Below are positions 8,452 through 17,567 of a DNA stretch of 64,000 nucleotides, piece by piece. Positions within the stretch are counted from its first letter, which is position 1, and every line of letters begins with the position of its first letter. The notes under the pieces are model-generated. The model was not told the origin of the DNA. It made no database searches and worked only from the letters and a program-made list of their open reading frames with translations. The DNA comes from Lysinibacillus sp. FJAT-14745 (GTDB lineage: Bacteria; Bacillota; Bacilli; Bacillales_A; Planococcaceae): assembly GCF_001275675.1 (NCBI RefSeq), contig NZ_LITM01000009.1, forward strand, positions 10,104 through 74,103. The letters run 5' to 3'. Both the position numbers and the translations under genes were made by a program.

Positions 8452-9089
8452 TATTTCTCATCCATTTTTTTCATAATATCTAGATTGGCCATTAGGTAGT
8501 TTACCTTATTTTCTCCAAAAGTTCCCAACGTCCGTTTTTCCGTATTTGCTGCTATAATTTTTTCAATCTCATCCTTCGCAAGCCCACTTGCTTGGGCAAT
8601 TCGTTCGACTTGTATTTCTGCAGCCTTCACACTAATATGTGGATCCAAACCTGAGCCTGAAGCGGTCATTAAATCAGCGGGTATGTCTTGTCGTTTTACA
8701 GATGGGTTTGCTAGTAAAAACTTTTCGATATCTGCTTCTATTCGCTTCTTTAATTCTGGATTGGATGGTGCATAGTTAAAAGTCCCAGAGCTGACACCAC
8801 TATAGTTCACCTGGCCCTTTTCGTCTGGTATCGTATCCTCTTTCGTATAGACATTATAATTAACGGATGAGACACGACCCCAGAAATATTGTGGTGCAGT
8901 AAAAGTTTGACCGATTAATTCTGAACCAACGGCTTTACCATCCGCCTCTATTAAACTGCCATTTGCTTGATGATGAAATAACCCTTGGGCTAATGCAGTC
9001 ACTGCAAATGGGTAGATAAAACCACATAAAACGAACATAGTTATTGTGATAAGTAATGCCTGCTTTGAGTTTTCAAAAAATTTTCGCAT
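8451..9089 (-). CDS. kdpC: Potassium-transporting ATPase subunit C
   Basis: KdpC, 212 residues, is the small accessory subunit that stabilises the KdpFABC complex and helps nucleotide binding. It has one N-terminal membrane anchor (about residues 12-34), then a soluble domain with the family features LIGQTFTAPQYFWGR and SGLDPHISVKAAEIQVERIAQ. It is the last gene of the kdp operon, 11 bases after kdpB. Its TAG stop lies exactly at the boundary of the repeat element 8254-8451, so the insertion may have set or trimmed the extreme C-terminus. Confidence 0.94.
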   Translation of the reverse strand: MRKFFENSKQALLITITMFVLCGFIYPFAVTALAQGLFHHQANGSLIEADGKAVGSELIGQTFTAPQYFWGRVSSVNYNVYTKEDTIPDEKGQVNYSGVSSGTFNYAPSNPELKKRIEADIEKFLLANPSVKRQDIPADLMTASGSGLDPHISVKAAEIQVERIAQASGLAKDEIEKIIAANTEKRTLGTFGENKVNYLMANLDIMKKMDEK

Positions 9090-9100
9090 GTAGCTTCCTC

Positions 9101-11164
9101 CTATAACCCAAACATATGGAATAGTGGTCCAACTAGTAAATCAATTAACTTAATGCCAATAAAGGGAGCGATAATCCCACCTACGCCATAAACAAGTAAG
9201 TTTTTATTTAATAATTTTGCAGCACTCATCGGCTTATACTTTACACCCTTCATTGCAATAGGTATTAATAGTGGTATAATCACTGCGTTAAAAATTAAAG
9301 CAGAAATTATCGCACTTGATGGAGAATTGAGATTCATAATGTTTAATGTACGCATCTCTGGTACAGCGACCATTAACATAGCTGGAATAATGGCAAAATA
9401 CTTTGCGATATCATTTGCAATACTAAAAGTCGTTAACGCACCTCGCGTCATGAGCAACTGCTTCCCTATTTCTACAACTTCAATAATTTTAGTAGGGTTT
9501 GAATCTAAATCGACCATGTTCGCAGCTTCCTTTGCTGCGTTCGTTCCTGAATTCATGGCAAGACCTACGTTAGCTTGTGCTAATGCGGGGGCATCATTCG
9601 TTCCGTCACCTGTCATAGCTACTACTTTCCCTAGTGCCTGCTCATCTTTAATAACTTGAATTTTGTCTTCTGGCTTACTTTCTGCAATAAAGCTGTCCAC
9701 CCCCGCTTCCTTTGCGATGGCTGCTGCAGTTAGTGGATTATCTCCTGTACACATGATTGTTTTAATGCCCATTGCTCGAAGTTGTTCAAAACGTTCCTTG
9801 AGTCCGGCCTTTACGACATCCTTTAAGTAAATGACACCTAAAATTTTTTCGTTTAACGCTACTACTAAAGGTGTTCCACCAACAGAAGATACTTGTTGAA
9901 TCAGCTGTTCCAAATTTGTAGGAATGCTATGTCCTGCCTTTAAGCTTTCTTTTTTTATCGTATCATAGGCTCCTTTTCGAATTTTTATGCCATCCTTCAT
10001 ATCCAAACCACTCATACGAGTCTGTGCGCTAAAGGGAATATGTTCACTTGACTTGATAATGTTTTCTTCATCGTTAGTATTCACTCCTAATTCACAAGCA
10101 AGTGACAAAATAGACTTTCCTTCAGGTGTATCATCTGTTAAAGAACTAAGCCATGCAGCTTGCATTAAATCTTTACTGTCCACCCCTTTTACTGGGAGAA
10201 ATTCAGCTGCCATGCGATTTCCATAAGTAATAGTTCCCGTTTTATCTAAAATTAATGTATCTACATCCCCACACGCCTCTACGGCTCTTCCAGACATCGC
10301 AATAACATTAAACTGAGTAACTCTATCCATTCCTGCAATACCGATTGCCGACAATAATCCACCAATCGTTGTAGGAATTAAACAAACTGTCAAGGCAATT
10401 AACGTTGCAATAGAAATCGGTACATTTAAATAAGTTGTCATTGGATATAGTGTTACAACAACTAACAAGAAAATAATCGTTAAACTTACTAAAAGTGTAT
10501 TGAGCGCTATCTCATTTGGTGTTTTTTTACGACTGGCTCCTTCGATGAGCGTGATCATTTTATCTAAAAATGATTCACCAGGCATCGAGGTAATTTCGAT
10601 CATCAGCCAATCACTCGTAACAGTCGTACCACCTGTCACTGATGAAAAATCTCCACCCCGCTCCTTTACAACAGGCGCAGATTCACCTGTTATTGCGGAT
10701 TCATCTACGGTAGCGATTCCTTCGATGACTTCTCCGTCATTTGGAATAACCTCTCCTGCCTGAACTAAAACAATATCACCCTTTTTTAATTCATGTGCCT
10801 GTTTAAGTATTTCAGAGCCATCACTAAGTAAGACACGAGCCTGTGTCACTGTTTTAGTATTTTTTAGCGTTTGAACCTGTGCTTTTCCTCGTCCTTCAGC
10901 AATCGACTCAGCAAAGTTTGCAAATAAGATGGTTACAAAAAGAATAACGGCGACAATCGCATTATACAAACGGTCATGCTCCCCTACTTCGTTACCAAAT
11001 ATGTTCGGAAAAAGGGTTAATAACAGGACAAACATAAACCCTATCTCTACTACAAACATAACAGGATTTTTCACCATATATAATGGGCTAAACTTCTTTA
11101 AAGCGTCTATCATCGAGCTTTTAAACATTTTGCCCGTAATAAAACTTTTTCTTGCAGTTTCCAT
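9101..11164 (-). CDS. kdpB: Potassium-transporting ATPase subunit B (P-type ATPase)
   Basis: The catalytic P-type ATPase subunit of the high-affinity Kdp potassium pump, 687 residues, as expected. It has the actuator motif TGES (159-162), the phosphorylation site DKTGTIT with D307 (the same number as in E. coli), the nucleotide-binding domain, and the hinge motif [11 protein letters not shown]. Seven or so hydrophobic helices flank the cytoplasmic domains. It follows kdpA after 52 bases. With KdpA (channel-like subunit), KdpC and KdpF it makes the ATP-driven importer used when potassium is scarce. Confidence 0.97.
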   Translation of the reverse strand: METARKSFITGKMFKSSMIDALKKFSPLYMVKNPVMFVVEIGFMFVLLLTLFPNIFGNEVGEHDRLYNAIVAVILFVTILFANFAESIAEGRGKAQVQTLKNTKTVTQARVLLSDGSEILKQAHELKKGDIVLVQAGEVIPNDGEVIEGIATVDESAITGESAPVVKERGGDFSSVTGGTTVTSDWLMIEITSMPGESFLDKMITLIEGASRKKTPNEIALNTLLVSLTIIFLLVVVTLYPMTTYLNVPISIATLIALTVCLIPTTIGGLLSAIGIAGMDRVTQFNVIAMSGRAVEACGDVDTLILDKTGTITYGNRMAAEFLPVKGVDSKDLMQAAWLSSLTDDTPEGKSILSLACELGVNTNDEENIIKSSEHIPFSAQTRMSGLDMKDGIKIRKGAYDTIKKESLKAGHSIPTNLEQLIQQVSSVGGTPLVVALNEKILGVIYLKDVVKAGLKERFEQLRAMGIKTIMCTGDNPLTAAAIAKEAGVDSFIAESKPEDKIQVIKDEQALGKVVAMTGDGTNDAPALAQANVGLAMNSGTNAAKEAANMVDLDSNPTKIIEVVEIGKQLLMTRGALTTFSIANDIAKYFAIIPAMLMVAVPEMRTLNIMNLNSPSSAIISALIFNAVIIPLLIPIAMKGVKYKPMSAAKLLNKNLLVYGVGGIIAPFIGIKLIDLLVGPLFHMFGL

Positions 11165-11216
11165 AAGTGTCTCTCCTTATTAAAAATCAATCTCACCACA
11201 CTAAAAGGTGGGAGTC

Positions 11217-12920
11217 TTAAGATGAATGAAGATAAAGTTGTAAGTGCTCTGTAATTGGCCCAAGAGCTAATGCTGGTAAAAATGTAAGTGCACCAATCAT
11301 TAAAACGATAGCAACAAGTAAAAATGTGAAAATAGTATTATCCGTTTTCAATGTTCCCACCGAATCACTATGAAACATCTTTTTAGCAAGTAGAGATGCT
11401 ATAGCTAGTTGAATAATAATCGTCAAATAACGTCCAAAGAACATTGCAAGACCTGTCGTGACATTCCAAAATGTTGAGTTGTCAGCTAATCCTTCAAAAC
11501 CTGAGCCATTATTTGCTGAGGCCGATGCAAATTCATACAGAACTTGAGACAAACCATGTGCACCTGGATTCGTTATGCCCGCTACTCCTGCTGTTGTTGC
11601 AACTGCAAGTGCTGAAAATAGTAGAATAATAGCAGGGTGAATCAATATACAAAGAGCAATTAGCTTCATTTCCTTCTCTTCAATTTTCTTGCCTAAAAAC
11701 TGAGGTGTTCGACCAATCATTAAACAGGCGATAAAAATTGTCAGGAGCACATACATCATCATGTTCATCAGGCCAACTCCTTTGCCTCCAAACACAACAT
11801 TTAGCATCATATTAAACATCGGTACAAGACCACCAAGCGGCGTTAATGTATCATGCATATTGTTGACAGATCCCGTTGTAAAAGCAGTAGTCACTGTTGT
11901 AAACAACGCTGATTGCGCTACTCCAAAGCGCATCTCTTTGCCTTCCATACTTCCAAGCTCCTGCGAAATTCCGAGTTCACTAATGATTGGATTACCCGCT
12001 TTCTCTGCTACATACACAGTCGCAAGTCCGACTAGGAACAACACGCCCATTGCCGCAAAAATGGATAGCCCTTGTTTTCCAAATATCGTTTTCTTTTTTC
12101 TATATGCGACCATTAAACTAAATGCAACTACACAAGCACCTGGTAATAACATCATAGATAGCATTTCCACAATATTAGAAATGACCGTTGGATTTTCAAA
12201 AGGCGTCGTTGAATTGGCTCCATTAAAACCACCACCATTAGTGCCTATATGCTTGATGGATTCAAGAGAAGCTACAGGTCCAAGGGCAATATCTTGTAAT
12301 TTACCTTCTATTGTTTGGACAGTTTTATTCGCACTCAAGGTTTGCGGAGAACCTTGAGCTACTAAAATAATGGCAACAACAATAGATAGAGGCATTAACA
12401 CACGTGTAATAACACGAACGAAATCCACAAAGAAATTCCCTATAGTGTCAGTTTTAGCAACTAGACGACGGCAGAACGCCATGCATGCGGCATAACCAGT
12501 AGCTGCAGATGTAAACATCATAAAGATAATAACTAGCATTTGTGATAAATAACTGAGTCCAGATTCGCCACTATAATGTTGCAGATTCGTATTCGTCATA
12601 AATGAAATAATAGTATTAAATGAAAGTGTTGATTCCATATTGTCAATATTATTTGGATTTAAAAACAGCATCGCTTGAATGCGTAATAGAAGATATCCAA
12701 TAAACACCATAAAAGCGTTTGAAAGAATTAATGAAAGTACATACTGTTTACCAGTCATATCGACTTGTTTAATGCCGCATAACTTATAAATAACAGCATC
12801 AAATCTATCCATAATTGGATCAAGCCATGTTTTTTGTTGCATCGTCACTCGAAATAGATAGTGACCAGTTAAAATAACGAGCGGTAAATAAATGATTAAT
12901 ACAATGGCGATTTGCCACAT
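11217..12920 (-). CDS. kdpA: Potassium-transporting ATPase subunit A
   Basis: The potassium-binding, channel-like subunit of Kdp, from the superfamily of K+ transporters; 567 residues with about ten membrane segments. Pore-loop signatures are visible in TNLQHYSGESG, GTNGGGFNGANS, TTAFTTGSVN and SANNGSGFEGL, one in each of the four repeated motifs. A strong AGGAGG sits eight bases before the ATG. It is preceded by kdpF and followed by kdpB. Confidence 0.97.
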   Translation of the reverse strand: MWQIAIVLIIYLPLVILTGHYLFRVTMQQKTWLDPIMDRFDAVIYKLCGIKQVDMTGKQYVLSLILSNAFMVFIGYLLLRIQAMLFLNPNNIDNMESTLSFNTIISFMTNTNLQHYSGESGLSYLSQMLVIIFMMFTSAATGYAACMAFCRRLVAKTDTIGNFFVDFVRVITRVLMPLSIVVAIILVAQGSPQTLSANKTVQTIEGKLQDIALGPVASLESIKHIGTNGGGFNGANSTTPFENPTVISNIVEMLSMMLLPGACVVAFSLMVAYRKKKTIFGKQGLSIFAAMGVLFLVGLATVYVAEKAGNPIISELGISQELGSMEGKEMRFGVAQSALFTTVTTAFTTGSVNNMHDTLTPLGGLVPMFNMMLNVVFGGKGVGLMNMMMYVLLTIFIACLMIGRTPQFLGKKIEEKEMKLIALCILIHPAIILLFSALAVATTAGVAGITNPGAHGLSQVLYEFASASANNGSGFEGLADNSTFWNVTTGLAMFFGRYLTIIIQLAIASLLAKKMFHSDSVGTLKTDNTIFTFLLVAIVLMIGALTFLPALALGPITEHLQLYLHSS

Positions 12921-12944
12921 ACTGTAGTACCTCCTACCAACCTA

Positions 12945-13025
12945 TTAATAGTTTTCAGGATAAAGTAATGCATGCCCTAGATAACCGAAAAGGAACACAA
13001 GTACAATCCCCATAACAATCCACAT
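12945..13025 (-). CDS. kdpF: KdpF peptide
   Basis: A 26-residue single-span membrane peptide beginning MWIVMGIVLVFLFGYL and ending with YPENY. Length, hydrophobicity and position directly before kdpA match KdpF, the lipid-like stabilising subunit of the KdpFABC complex. The ribosome binding site AAGGGGG is seven bases upstream. Such genes are often missed because of size. Confidence 0.85.
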   Translation of the reverse strand: MWIVMGIVLVFLFGYLGHALLYPENY

Positions 13026-13038
13026 TTTTTATTCCCCC

Positions 13039-13131
13039 TTACTTTTCTTCGACAAGCTTGAAGCACCAAGCGGTTAACGCATAAAGACATGCAAAGCTTA
13101 TAATTAGTAAGCCAATCATATAAAAGTCCAT
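13039..13131 (-). CDS. Predicted small membrane peptide upstream of kdpF
   Basis: A 30-residue open frame, starting MDFYMIGLLIISFACLYALT and ending with a charged KLVEEK tail. One hydrophobic helix fills almost all of it. A GAGGGGTG ribosome binding site is appropriately placed, and the stop is 13 bases before the kdpF start codon, with the kdpF ribosome binding site in between. It looks like the first gene of the kdp operon. Similar tiny hydrophobic peptides occur ahead of kdpF in other bacteria in my recollection, but I cannot confirm homology here. The function is unknown; it could be an extra Kdp subunit or a sensor-interacting peptide. Confidence 0.6.
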   Translation of the reverse strand: MDFYMIGLLIISFACLYALTAWCFKLVEEK

Positions 13132-13215
13132 CAATCGAAACACCCCTCTTCCAATTAGGATGCTCTCATCATACTGACTTTCAAATTAATGTAGTGTTAG
13201 GAAATCGCTTCTTCT

Positions 13216-13258
13216 ATTAAGAAACTATAAAGAAGGAAAATCTTAATACTTTCTTAAT
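13216..13258. promoter_or_regulatory. Candidate KdpE operator between the divergent kdp operons
   Basis: The 164-base gap between the 30-residue peptide gene and kdpD contains ATTAAGAAA (13216-13224) and its inverse TTTCTTAAT (13250-13258). There is also a direct repeat of TCTTAAT at 13241-13247 and 13252-13258, an 11-base period typical of OmpR/PhoB-family sites, to which KdpE belongs. Being between divergent operons, it could control both. The assignment is by position and pattern only. Confidence 0.5.
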
Positions 13259-13295
13259 GGAAGATAACGCTATAATACAAATGAGGTGAAAGAGG

Positions 13296-16016
13296 ATGGA
13301 AAATACACGTCCAACCCCAGAGACGTTTTTAGCGAGGCTTCAACAGGAAGAACAATTTGTAGGGAAGCTAAAGATCTTTCTTGGTTATGCTGCTGGAGTA
13401 GGTAAAACTTATGCAATGCTAGATGCAGCACATCAAGCACAAAAACTTGGTAAAGATGTGGTAGTTGGCTATGTAGAACCACATCCTCGTCCAGATACGT
13501 TAGCTTTACTCGAGGGACTTGAGCATATCCCTACAAAAAAAATAATTTATAAAGGGAAACATTTCCAGGAATTAGATATTGATGAAGTACTAAAGCGCAA
13601 ACCAGAAATTGTCATTATTGATGAATTGGCACATACCAATGTTCCAACAATGCGTCACAAGAAACGTTTTGGAGATGTAGAGGAATTACTTGCAAAAGGT
13701 ATTCATGTCTATACAACAGTAAACATTCAACATATTGAAAGCCTACACGATATAGTAGAAGAATTAACCGGAATAAAGGTGCGGGAGCGTATTCCAGATT
13801 ACTTAATAGATCAAGCTGCACAAATAAAAATTGTCGATATTGAACCAGATGAGTTAATACAGCGCCTACAAGAAGGCAAAATTTATGTAAAACAACAAGC
13901 TGAAAAAGCGTTGCAATCTTTTTTTCGTAAACAAAATTTAGTCTCACTTCGAGAAATTGCACTACGGAGAGCTGCTGATACGATTAACTATAAGCAGGTA
14001 AATAGCGACGAATCTATCAAGCATCATGTACAAATCGAAGAGCATTTACTTGTTGGTATTAGTAGCTCTCCTACAAATGCCAAGGTTATTCGAACTACCG
14101 CGAGACTAGCACAGGCATTACATGGGAAATTTACAGCTCTTTACGTTCAAAACGTCCAGGAACATGATAGGAATAACGCAAATTCTGAACGACTTCAGCA
14201 GCATATAAAGCTTGTTGAACAGCTTGGCGGCCATGTCGTAATCGTTCAGGAAGATGATGTAGCTGCTGCCCTTGCCAATTATGCACAAATTAGTGGTGTC
14301 ACTAAATTAGTCATTGGTAGAACTAGCATGAGAAAAAAATGGTGGCAACCAAGTACAAAAATCAGCGATCGACTCAACGAATTTGTACCGAATTTAGCCA
14401 TACATATAGTGCCAGATCAGGAAAATGAACAATTCTACTTCCCTAAGGTAAAAAATAAGCTGTCATTTGAATGGCTTGACTTATTAAAAATGGCTATAGT
14501 ATTCGGCATAGTATCAGTTGTCGGGCTGTATTTTTACACAATTGGCGTAAGCGAATCGAACATAATCACTATCTATATTTTAGGTGTCTTAATTCTTGCC
14601 ATTTGGTCATCAGGATGGATGATGAGCATTATTAGCTCCATCATAGCGGTACTACTTTTTAATTATTTGTTTACAGAACCACGATTTTCATTTAACGCCT
14701 ATCATCGCGACTATCCGATAACCTTTGTGATCATGTTCCTTTCAGGAGTGATTACAAGTAGCTTAACAAAAAAAATAAAGGAGCAAACCATTGTAGCTGT
14801 TCGTAAATCTTATCGAATGGAGGTGCTCCTTGATACAAATCGCAGGCTTCAACATGCTAAGTCTATAGAAGAAATTATTACTGAAGGCATGTCACAAATC
14901 GTTAAATTAGTAGAAAAGCCAGTACAATTTTTTGAAATAGAAAATAACTTAATTGTGAACTCTATTTTTTTCCGTACCGAGAGCATTTCTAGTATTGAAA
15001 ATAAGAAGATAGCATCCCTCTTTGAGAATCCGAATGAGCATGGTGTAGTAAGCTGGGTTATCAATAATAAGCATGTAGCAGGCGTATCCACTGATATATT
15101 TCCTGAAGTGAATGCCTACTATTTACCGGTTATTTCAAATGGGAGTGTTAAAGGCGTTATCGGTATTGCTTTGTCAAAGCAAGCACCATTACCTGCATTT
15201 GAGCGTAATATTTTGCATGCCATTATTAACGATTTCTCATTCGCACTTGATAAGTGGTATCTACAAAAACTCAATGAAGAAGTTGCTAGGGAAGCTGAAA
15301 TGGAACAGATGCGTGCTAATCTTTTGCGCGCAGTTTCTCATGATTTAAGAACACCGCTTACTGCTATTTCTGGTAATGCAGATATATTACTATCCAATGC
15401 ATCTCAAATTCGAGAGGATGAAAAAAGCATAATATATGAGGATATTTATAAAAATTCAAAATGGCTCGTACAAATGGTTGAAAACTTACTAGCTGTGTCT
15501 AAGTTAGAAGATGGACAATTTGCTATAGAGATGCAATTGGAACTTGTAGAAGATATTATTCAAGAGTCACTAACACATGTCGTTCGTCTAAACAATAGAC
15601 ATGAAATATCCTATCATATTGAACCAGAATTTTTATTTGCCGTAATGGATGCGCGACTGATTATTCAAGTTCTAATTAATATTATTGATAATGCATTGAC
15701 CTATACACCATCAGGTAGCGTTATTACTATAAAGGTTACAGAATCTGAACGTTTCGTACACTTTAGCATTGCTGATGATGGCCCTGGCATTGATGATGCT
15801 ATAAAAACCAGCCTTTTTGAGCCATTTACTACCGGAAAAGTACAGCGTAGTGATAGTCGAAGAGGCTTAGGATTAGGCTTGGCTCTATGTCAAACTATTT
15901 TAAAATTACATGGTAGTGAAATAACAGTTTCGGATAATAGACCAAAAGGAACGGTTTTTAATTTTTCACTAAAAAAAGGAATCTTATCATCAAAAGTTGG
16001 GGATGACATTTGTTAA
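13296..16016 (+). CDS. kdpD: Sensor histidine kinase KdpD
   Basis: A full-length KdpD, 906 residues. The N-terminal KdpD domain has Walker A GYAAGVGKT (30-38) and Walker-like IIDELAHTNVP. It is followed by a universal-stress-protein-like domain (about 250-370), four closely spaced membrane helices (about 395-500), a GAF-like segment, and the kinase core with H-box AVSHDLRTPL (H682), N-box IIDNALTY and G-boxes DDGPGID and GLGLGLA. It senses low potassium or ionic stress and phosphorylates KdpE. Transcribed divergently from kdpFABC. The last ten or so codons and the stop codon lie inside the inverted-repeat element at 15988-16490, so the natural C-terminus was probably different. Confidence 0.95.
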   Translation: MENTRPTPETFLARLQQEEQFVGKLKIFLGYAAGVGKTYAMLDAAHQAQKLGKDVVVGYVEPHPRPDTLALLEGLEHIPTKKIIYKGKHFQELDIDEVLKRKPEIVIIDELAHTNVPTMRHKKRFGDVEELLAKGIHVYTTVNIQHIESLHDIVEELTGIKVRERIPDYLIDQAAQIKIVDIEPDELIQRLQEGKIYVKQQAEKALQSFFRKQNLVSLREIALRRAADTINYKQVNSDESIKHHVQIEEHLLVGISSSPTNAKVIRTTARLAQALHGKFTALYVQNVQEHDRNNANSERLQQHIKLVEQLGGHVVIVQEDDVAAALANYAQISGVTKLVIGRTSMRKKWWQPSTKISDRLNEFVPNLAIHIVPDQENEQFYFPKVKNKLSFEWLDLLKMAIVFGIVSVVGLYFYTIGVSESNIITIYILGVLILAIWSSGWMMSIISSIIAVLLFNYLFTEPRFSFNAYHRDYPITFVIMFLSGVITSSLTKKIKEQTIVAVRKSYRMEVLLDTNRRLQHAKSIEEIITEGMSQIVKLVEKPVQFFEIENNLIVNSIFFRTESISSIENKKIASLFENPNEHGVVSWVINNKHVAGVSTDIFPEVNAYYLPVISNGSVKGVIGIALSKQAPLPAFERNILHAIINDFSFALDKWYLQKLNEEVAREAEMEQMRANLLRAVSHDLRTPLTAISGNADILLSNASQIREDEKSIIYEDIYKNSKWLVQMVENLLAVSKLEDGQFAIEMQLELVEDIIQESLTHVVRLNNRHEISYHIEPEFLFAVMDARLIIQVLINIIDNALTYTPSGSVITIKVTESERFVHFSIADDGPGIDDAIKTSLFEPFTTGKVQRSDSRRGLGLGLALCQTILKLHGSEITVSDNRPKGTVFNFSLKKGILSSKVGDDIC

Positions 16017-16490
16017 AACGTTCGTATAAGTTGATTAAAGTAGAGACTGGGCGACTTCTTGGGAATCAGCGTCATAGGTGGGATCCTGCAACGAAGTGAA
16101 GCGGGTATGGGAACGAAGGCTAAAAGCATCACGTCCTGTGATAACGCCTTCGTGACCAACATCCTGTCACTGCCGCTACGTTGCACTACGCTTTTGCACA
16201 GAAAACATTTGTCGCTGCCGCTACATTGCACTGCGCTTTCGCACAGAAAACATTTGTCGCTGCCGCTACGTTGCACTGCGCTTTCGCACAGAAAACATTT
16301 GTCACTGCCGCTACGTTGCACTGCGCTTTCGCACAAAAAAACATCTGTTGCCCCGACGCCCCTAGGAAGCTTTGCTCTGTGCGAAAGCGAAGCGTCAGCA
16401 ACAATGTTTTAACTGTGCGAAAGTGTAGCGACAGCAACAACAAAGCGCTCAGTCGTAAAGGAAATCACCCCTTCACGATGGTGATAAACC
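15988..16490 (-). repeat. Dispersed inverted-repeat element, expanded copy between kdpD and kdpE
   Basis: Read on the minus strand, this segment matches the dispersed element at 8254 and 51475. Its start on the plus strand, TCATCAAAAGTTGGGGATGA, is the element's right end in reverse. Next come GTTGATTAAAGTAGAGACTGGGCG and the central hairpins around GAACGAAGGC and GATAACGCCTTC. Its far end GGAAATCACCCC...ATGGTGAT is the left end in reverse. The interior is enlarged by 45-bp tandem repeats. It fills the entire interval between kdpD and kdpE and overlaps the kdpD stop codon. Confidence 0.75.
16171..16351. repeat. 45-bp tandem repeat, four copies
   Basis: Four head-to-tail units of 45 bp start at 16171, 16216, 16261 and 16306. 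Each unit contains TGCCGCTACGTTGCACTGCG and GCACAGAAAACATTTGTCGC with few differences; the last copy is more diverged. Two further inverted fragments (GTGCGAAAGCGAAGCG and GTGCGAAAGTGTAGCG) follow at 16380-16435. Open frames cross it on both strands because 45 is a multiple of three, but nothing supports translation. Confidence 0.85.
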
Positions 16491-16511
16491 AAAAAGGAGT
16501 AATGAAATTCG

Positions 16512-17216
16512 ATGAATAAACGAGTTCTAGTAGTAGAAGACGATGTAGCCATTGGCAATTTAATTAAAATGACATTAGCTACTCAGCAGTATGAATTCGA
16601 CATTGCACGAGATGGTCATAGTGCTCTACAAAAGGCTCTTGCCATGAATCCAGACGTAATTATTTTGGATTTAGGACTTCCTGACATAGACGGTGTAGAG
16701 CTTATAACGAAAATTAGAAGCTGGACTCAAACACCAATTATCGTAGTTAGTGCACGCGGCGAAGAGCACGATAAAATCAATGCTTTAGATGCTGGTGCAG
16801 ACGATTATGTTACAAAGCCTTTCAGTGTTGAAGAGCTATTAGCCCGAATTCGAGTAGCTTTGAGAAGAAAATCTTTTGAGCATCAGCTAGAAAATGAATC
16901 CCCTGTCTTTGTAAATGGTCATTTACAAATAAACTATATGGCAAATACAGTGTTTGTAAATGGTAACGAAGTACATTTGACACCTATTGAATATAAGCTC
17001 TTGGTTATTTTATCAAAGCATGTCGGGAAAGTTTTAACGCATAATTTTATTTTAAAGGAAATTTGGCACAACGCACTTCAATCAGATGTTCCTAGTCTAA
17101 GGGTTTTTATGGCTACTCTTCGAAAGAAAATAGAGAACAATCCAGCTAACCCAAAGTTAATCCAGACACATGTCCGCGTTGGGTACAGGATGCTTCGTTG
17201 TCACGATGAAGAATAA
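16512..17216 (+). CDS. kdpE: Response regulator KdpE
   Basis: An OmpR/PhoB-family response regulator, 234 residues. The receiver domain has acidic residues VEDD (about 8-11), phospho-acceptor D53 (IILDLGLPD) and K in YVTKPF. The C-terminal winged helix contains LTPIEYKLL and ends in a typical THVRVGYRM segment. It is the cognate partner of KdpD and should activate kdpFABC. Normally kdpD and kdpE are adjacent or overlap; here about 495 bases of repeat DNA separate them. AAAAGGAG precedes the ATG by about 11 bases, slightly farther than usual. kdpE may need its own promoter or depend on read-through. Confidence 0.93.
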   Translation: MNKRVLVVEDDVAIGNLIKMTLATQQYEFDIARDGHSALQKALAMNPDVIILDLGLPDIDGVELITKIRSWTQTPIIVVSARGEEHDKINALDAGADDYVTKPFSVEELLARIRVALRRKSFEHQLENESPVFVNGHLQINYMANTVFVNGNEVHLTPIEYKLLVILSKHVGKVLTHNFILKEIWHNALQSDVPSLRVFMATLRKKIENNPANPKLIQTHVRVGYRMLRCHDEE

Positions 17217-17300
17217 GGTTTGATCTTGCTTTAACTTTGCTTTACTTTCCAACAGCAAACTTATTATTGATTGACTGGAGAAAAAATGATAATATTTACT

Positions 17301-17315
17301 TGATAATGATTATCA
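17301..17315. promoter_or_regulatory. Fur box upstream of feoA
   Basis: TGATAATGATTATCA is a perfect 7-1-7 palindrome matching the Bacillus Fur consensus. It ends 25 bases before the feoA start. Iron-dependent repression of the feo operon by Fur is the natural reading. Confidence 0.92.
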
Positions 17316-17339
17316 CTCACAAGAAAGTAGGTAGATCTC

Positions 17340-17567
17340 ATGAATCTTCACGTGGTTCAATTGGGTGAAAAAGTTAAAGTGAAAGATCTACAACAAATCG
17401 ACTCTATGTTATGTAAACGATTAAATGCTTTTGGAATAAAAGAAGGCTGTCAAGTTTGTATGGTCCAAAAAGGATGGTTTTCTGGAGCTTGTATATTAGA
17501 ATGTCAAGGACAGAAAATCGGACTTAGAAAAAAAGATTTAATGGATATAAAGGTCGAACAAGTATGA
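17340..17567 (+). CDS. feoA: Ferrous iron transport protein A
   Basis: A 75-residue SH3-like FeoA-domain protein that supports the ferrous iron permease FeoB. It has the usual pattern of a short beta-barrel with LNAFGIKEGCQV in the middle and a C-terminal GQKIGLRKKDL strand. A GTAGGT ribosome binding site precedes the ATG. It overlaps feoB by four bases (ATGA), showing translational coupling, and lies behind a Fur box. Confidence 0.92.
   Translation: MNLHVVQLGEKVKVKDLQQIDSMLCKRLNAFGIKEGCQVCMVQKGWFSGACILECQGQKIGLRKKDLMDIKVEQV

Noticed and set aside
13131-13296. A c-di-AMP riboswitch in front of the kdp operon
   Set aside because: The 164-base gap has none of the conserved ydaO-class segments, in contrast to the ktrBA leader.
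16059-16519. Three overlapping open frames with Cys/Ala-rich repeated translations between kdpD and kdpE
   Set aside because: They exist on both strands because the 45-bp repeat is a multiple of three. They lie within a non-coding element and lack ribosome binding sites.
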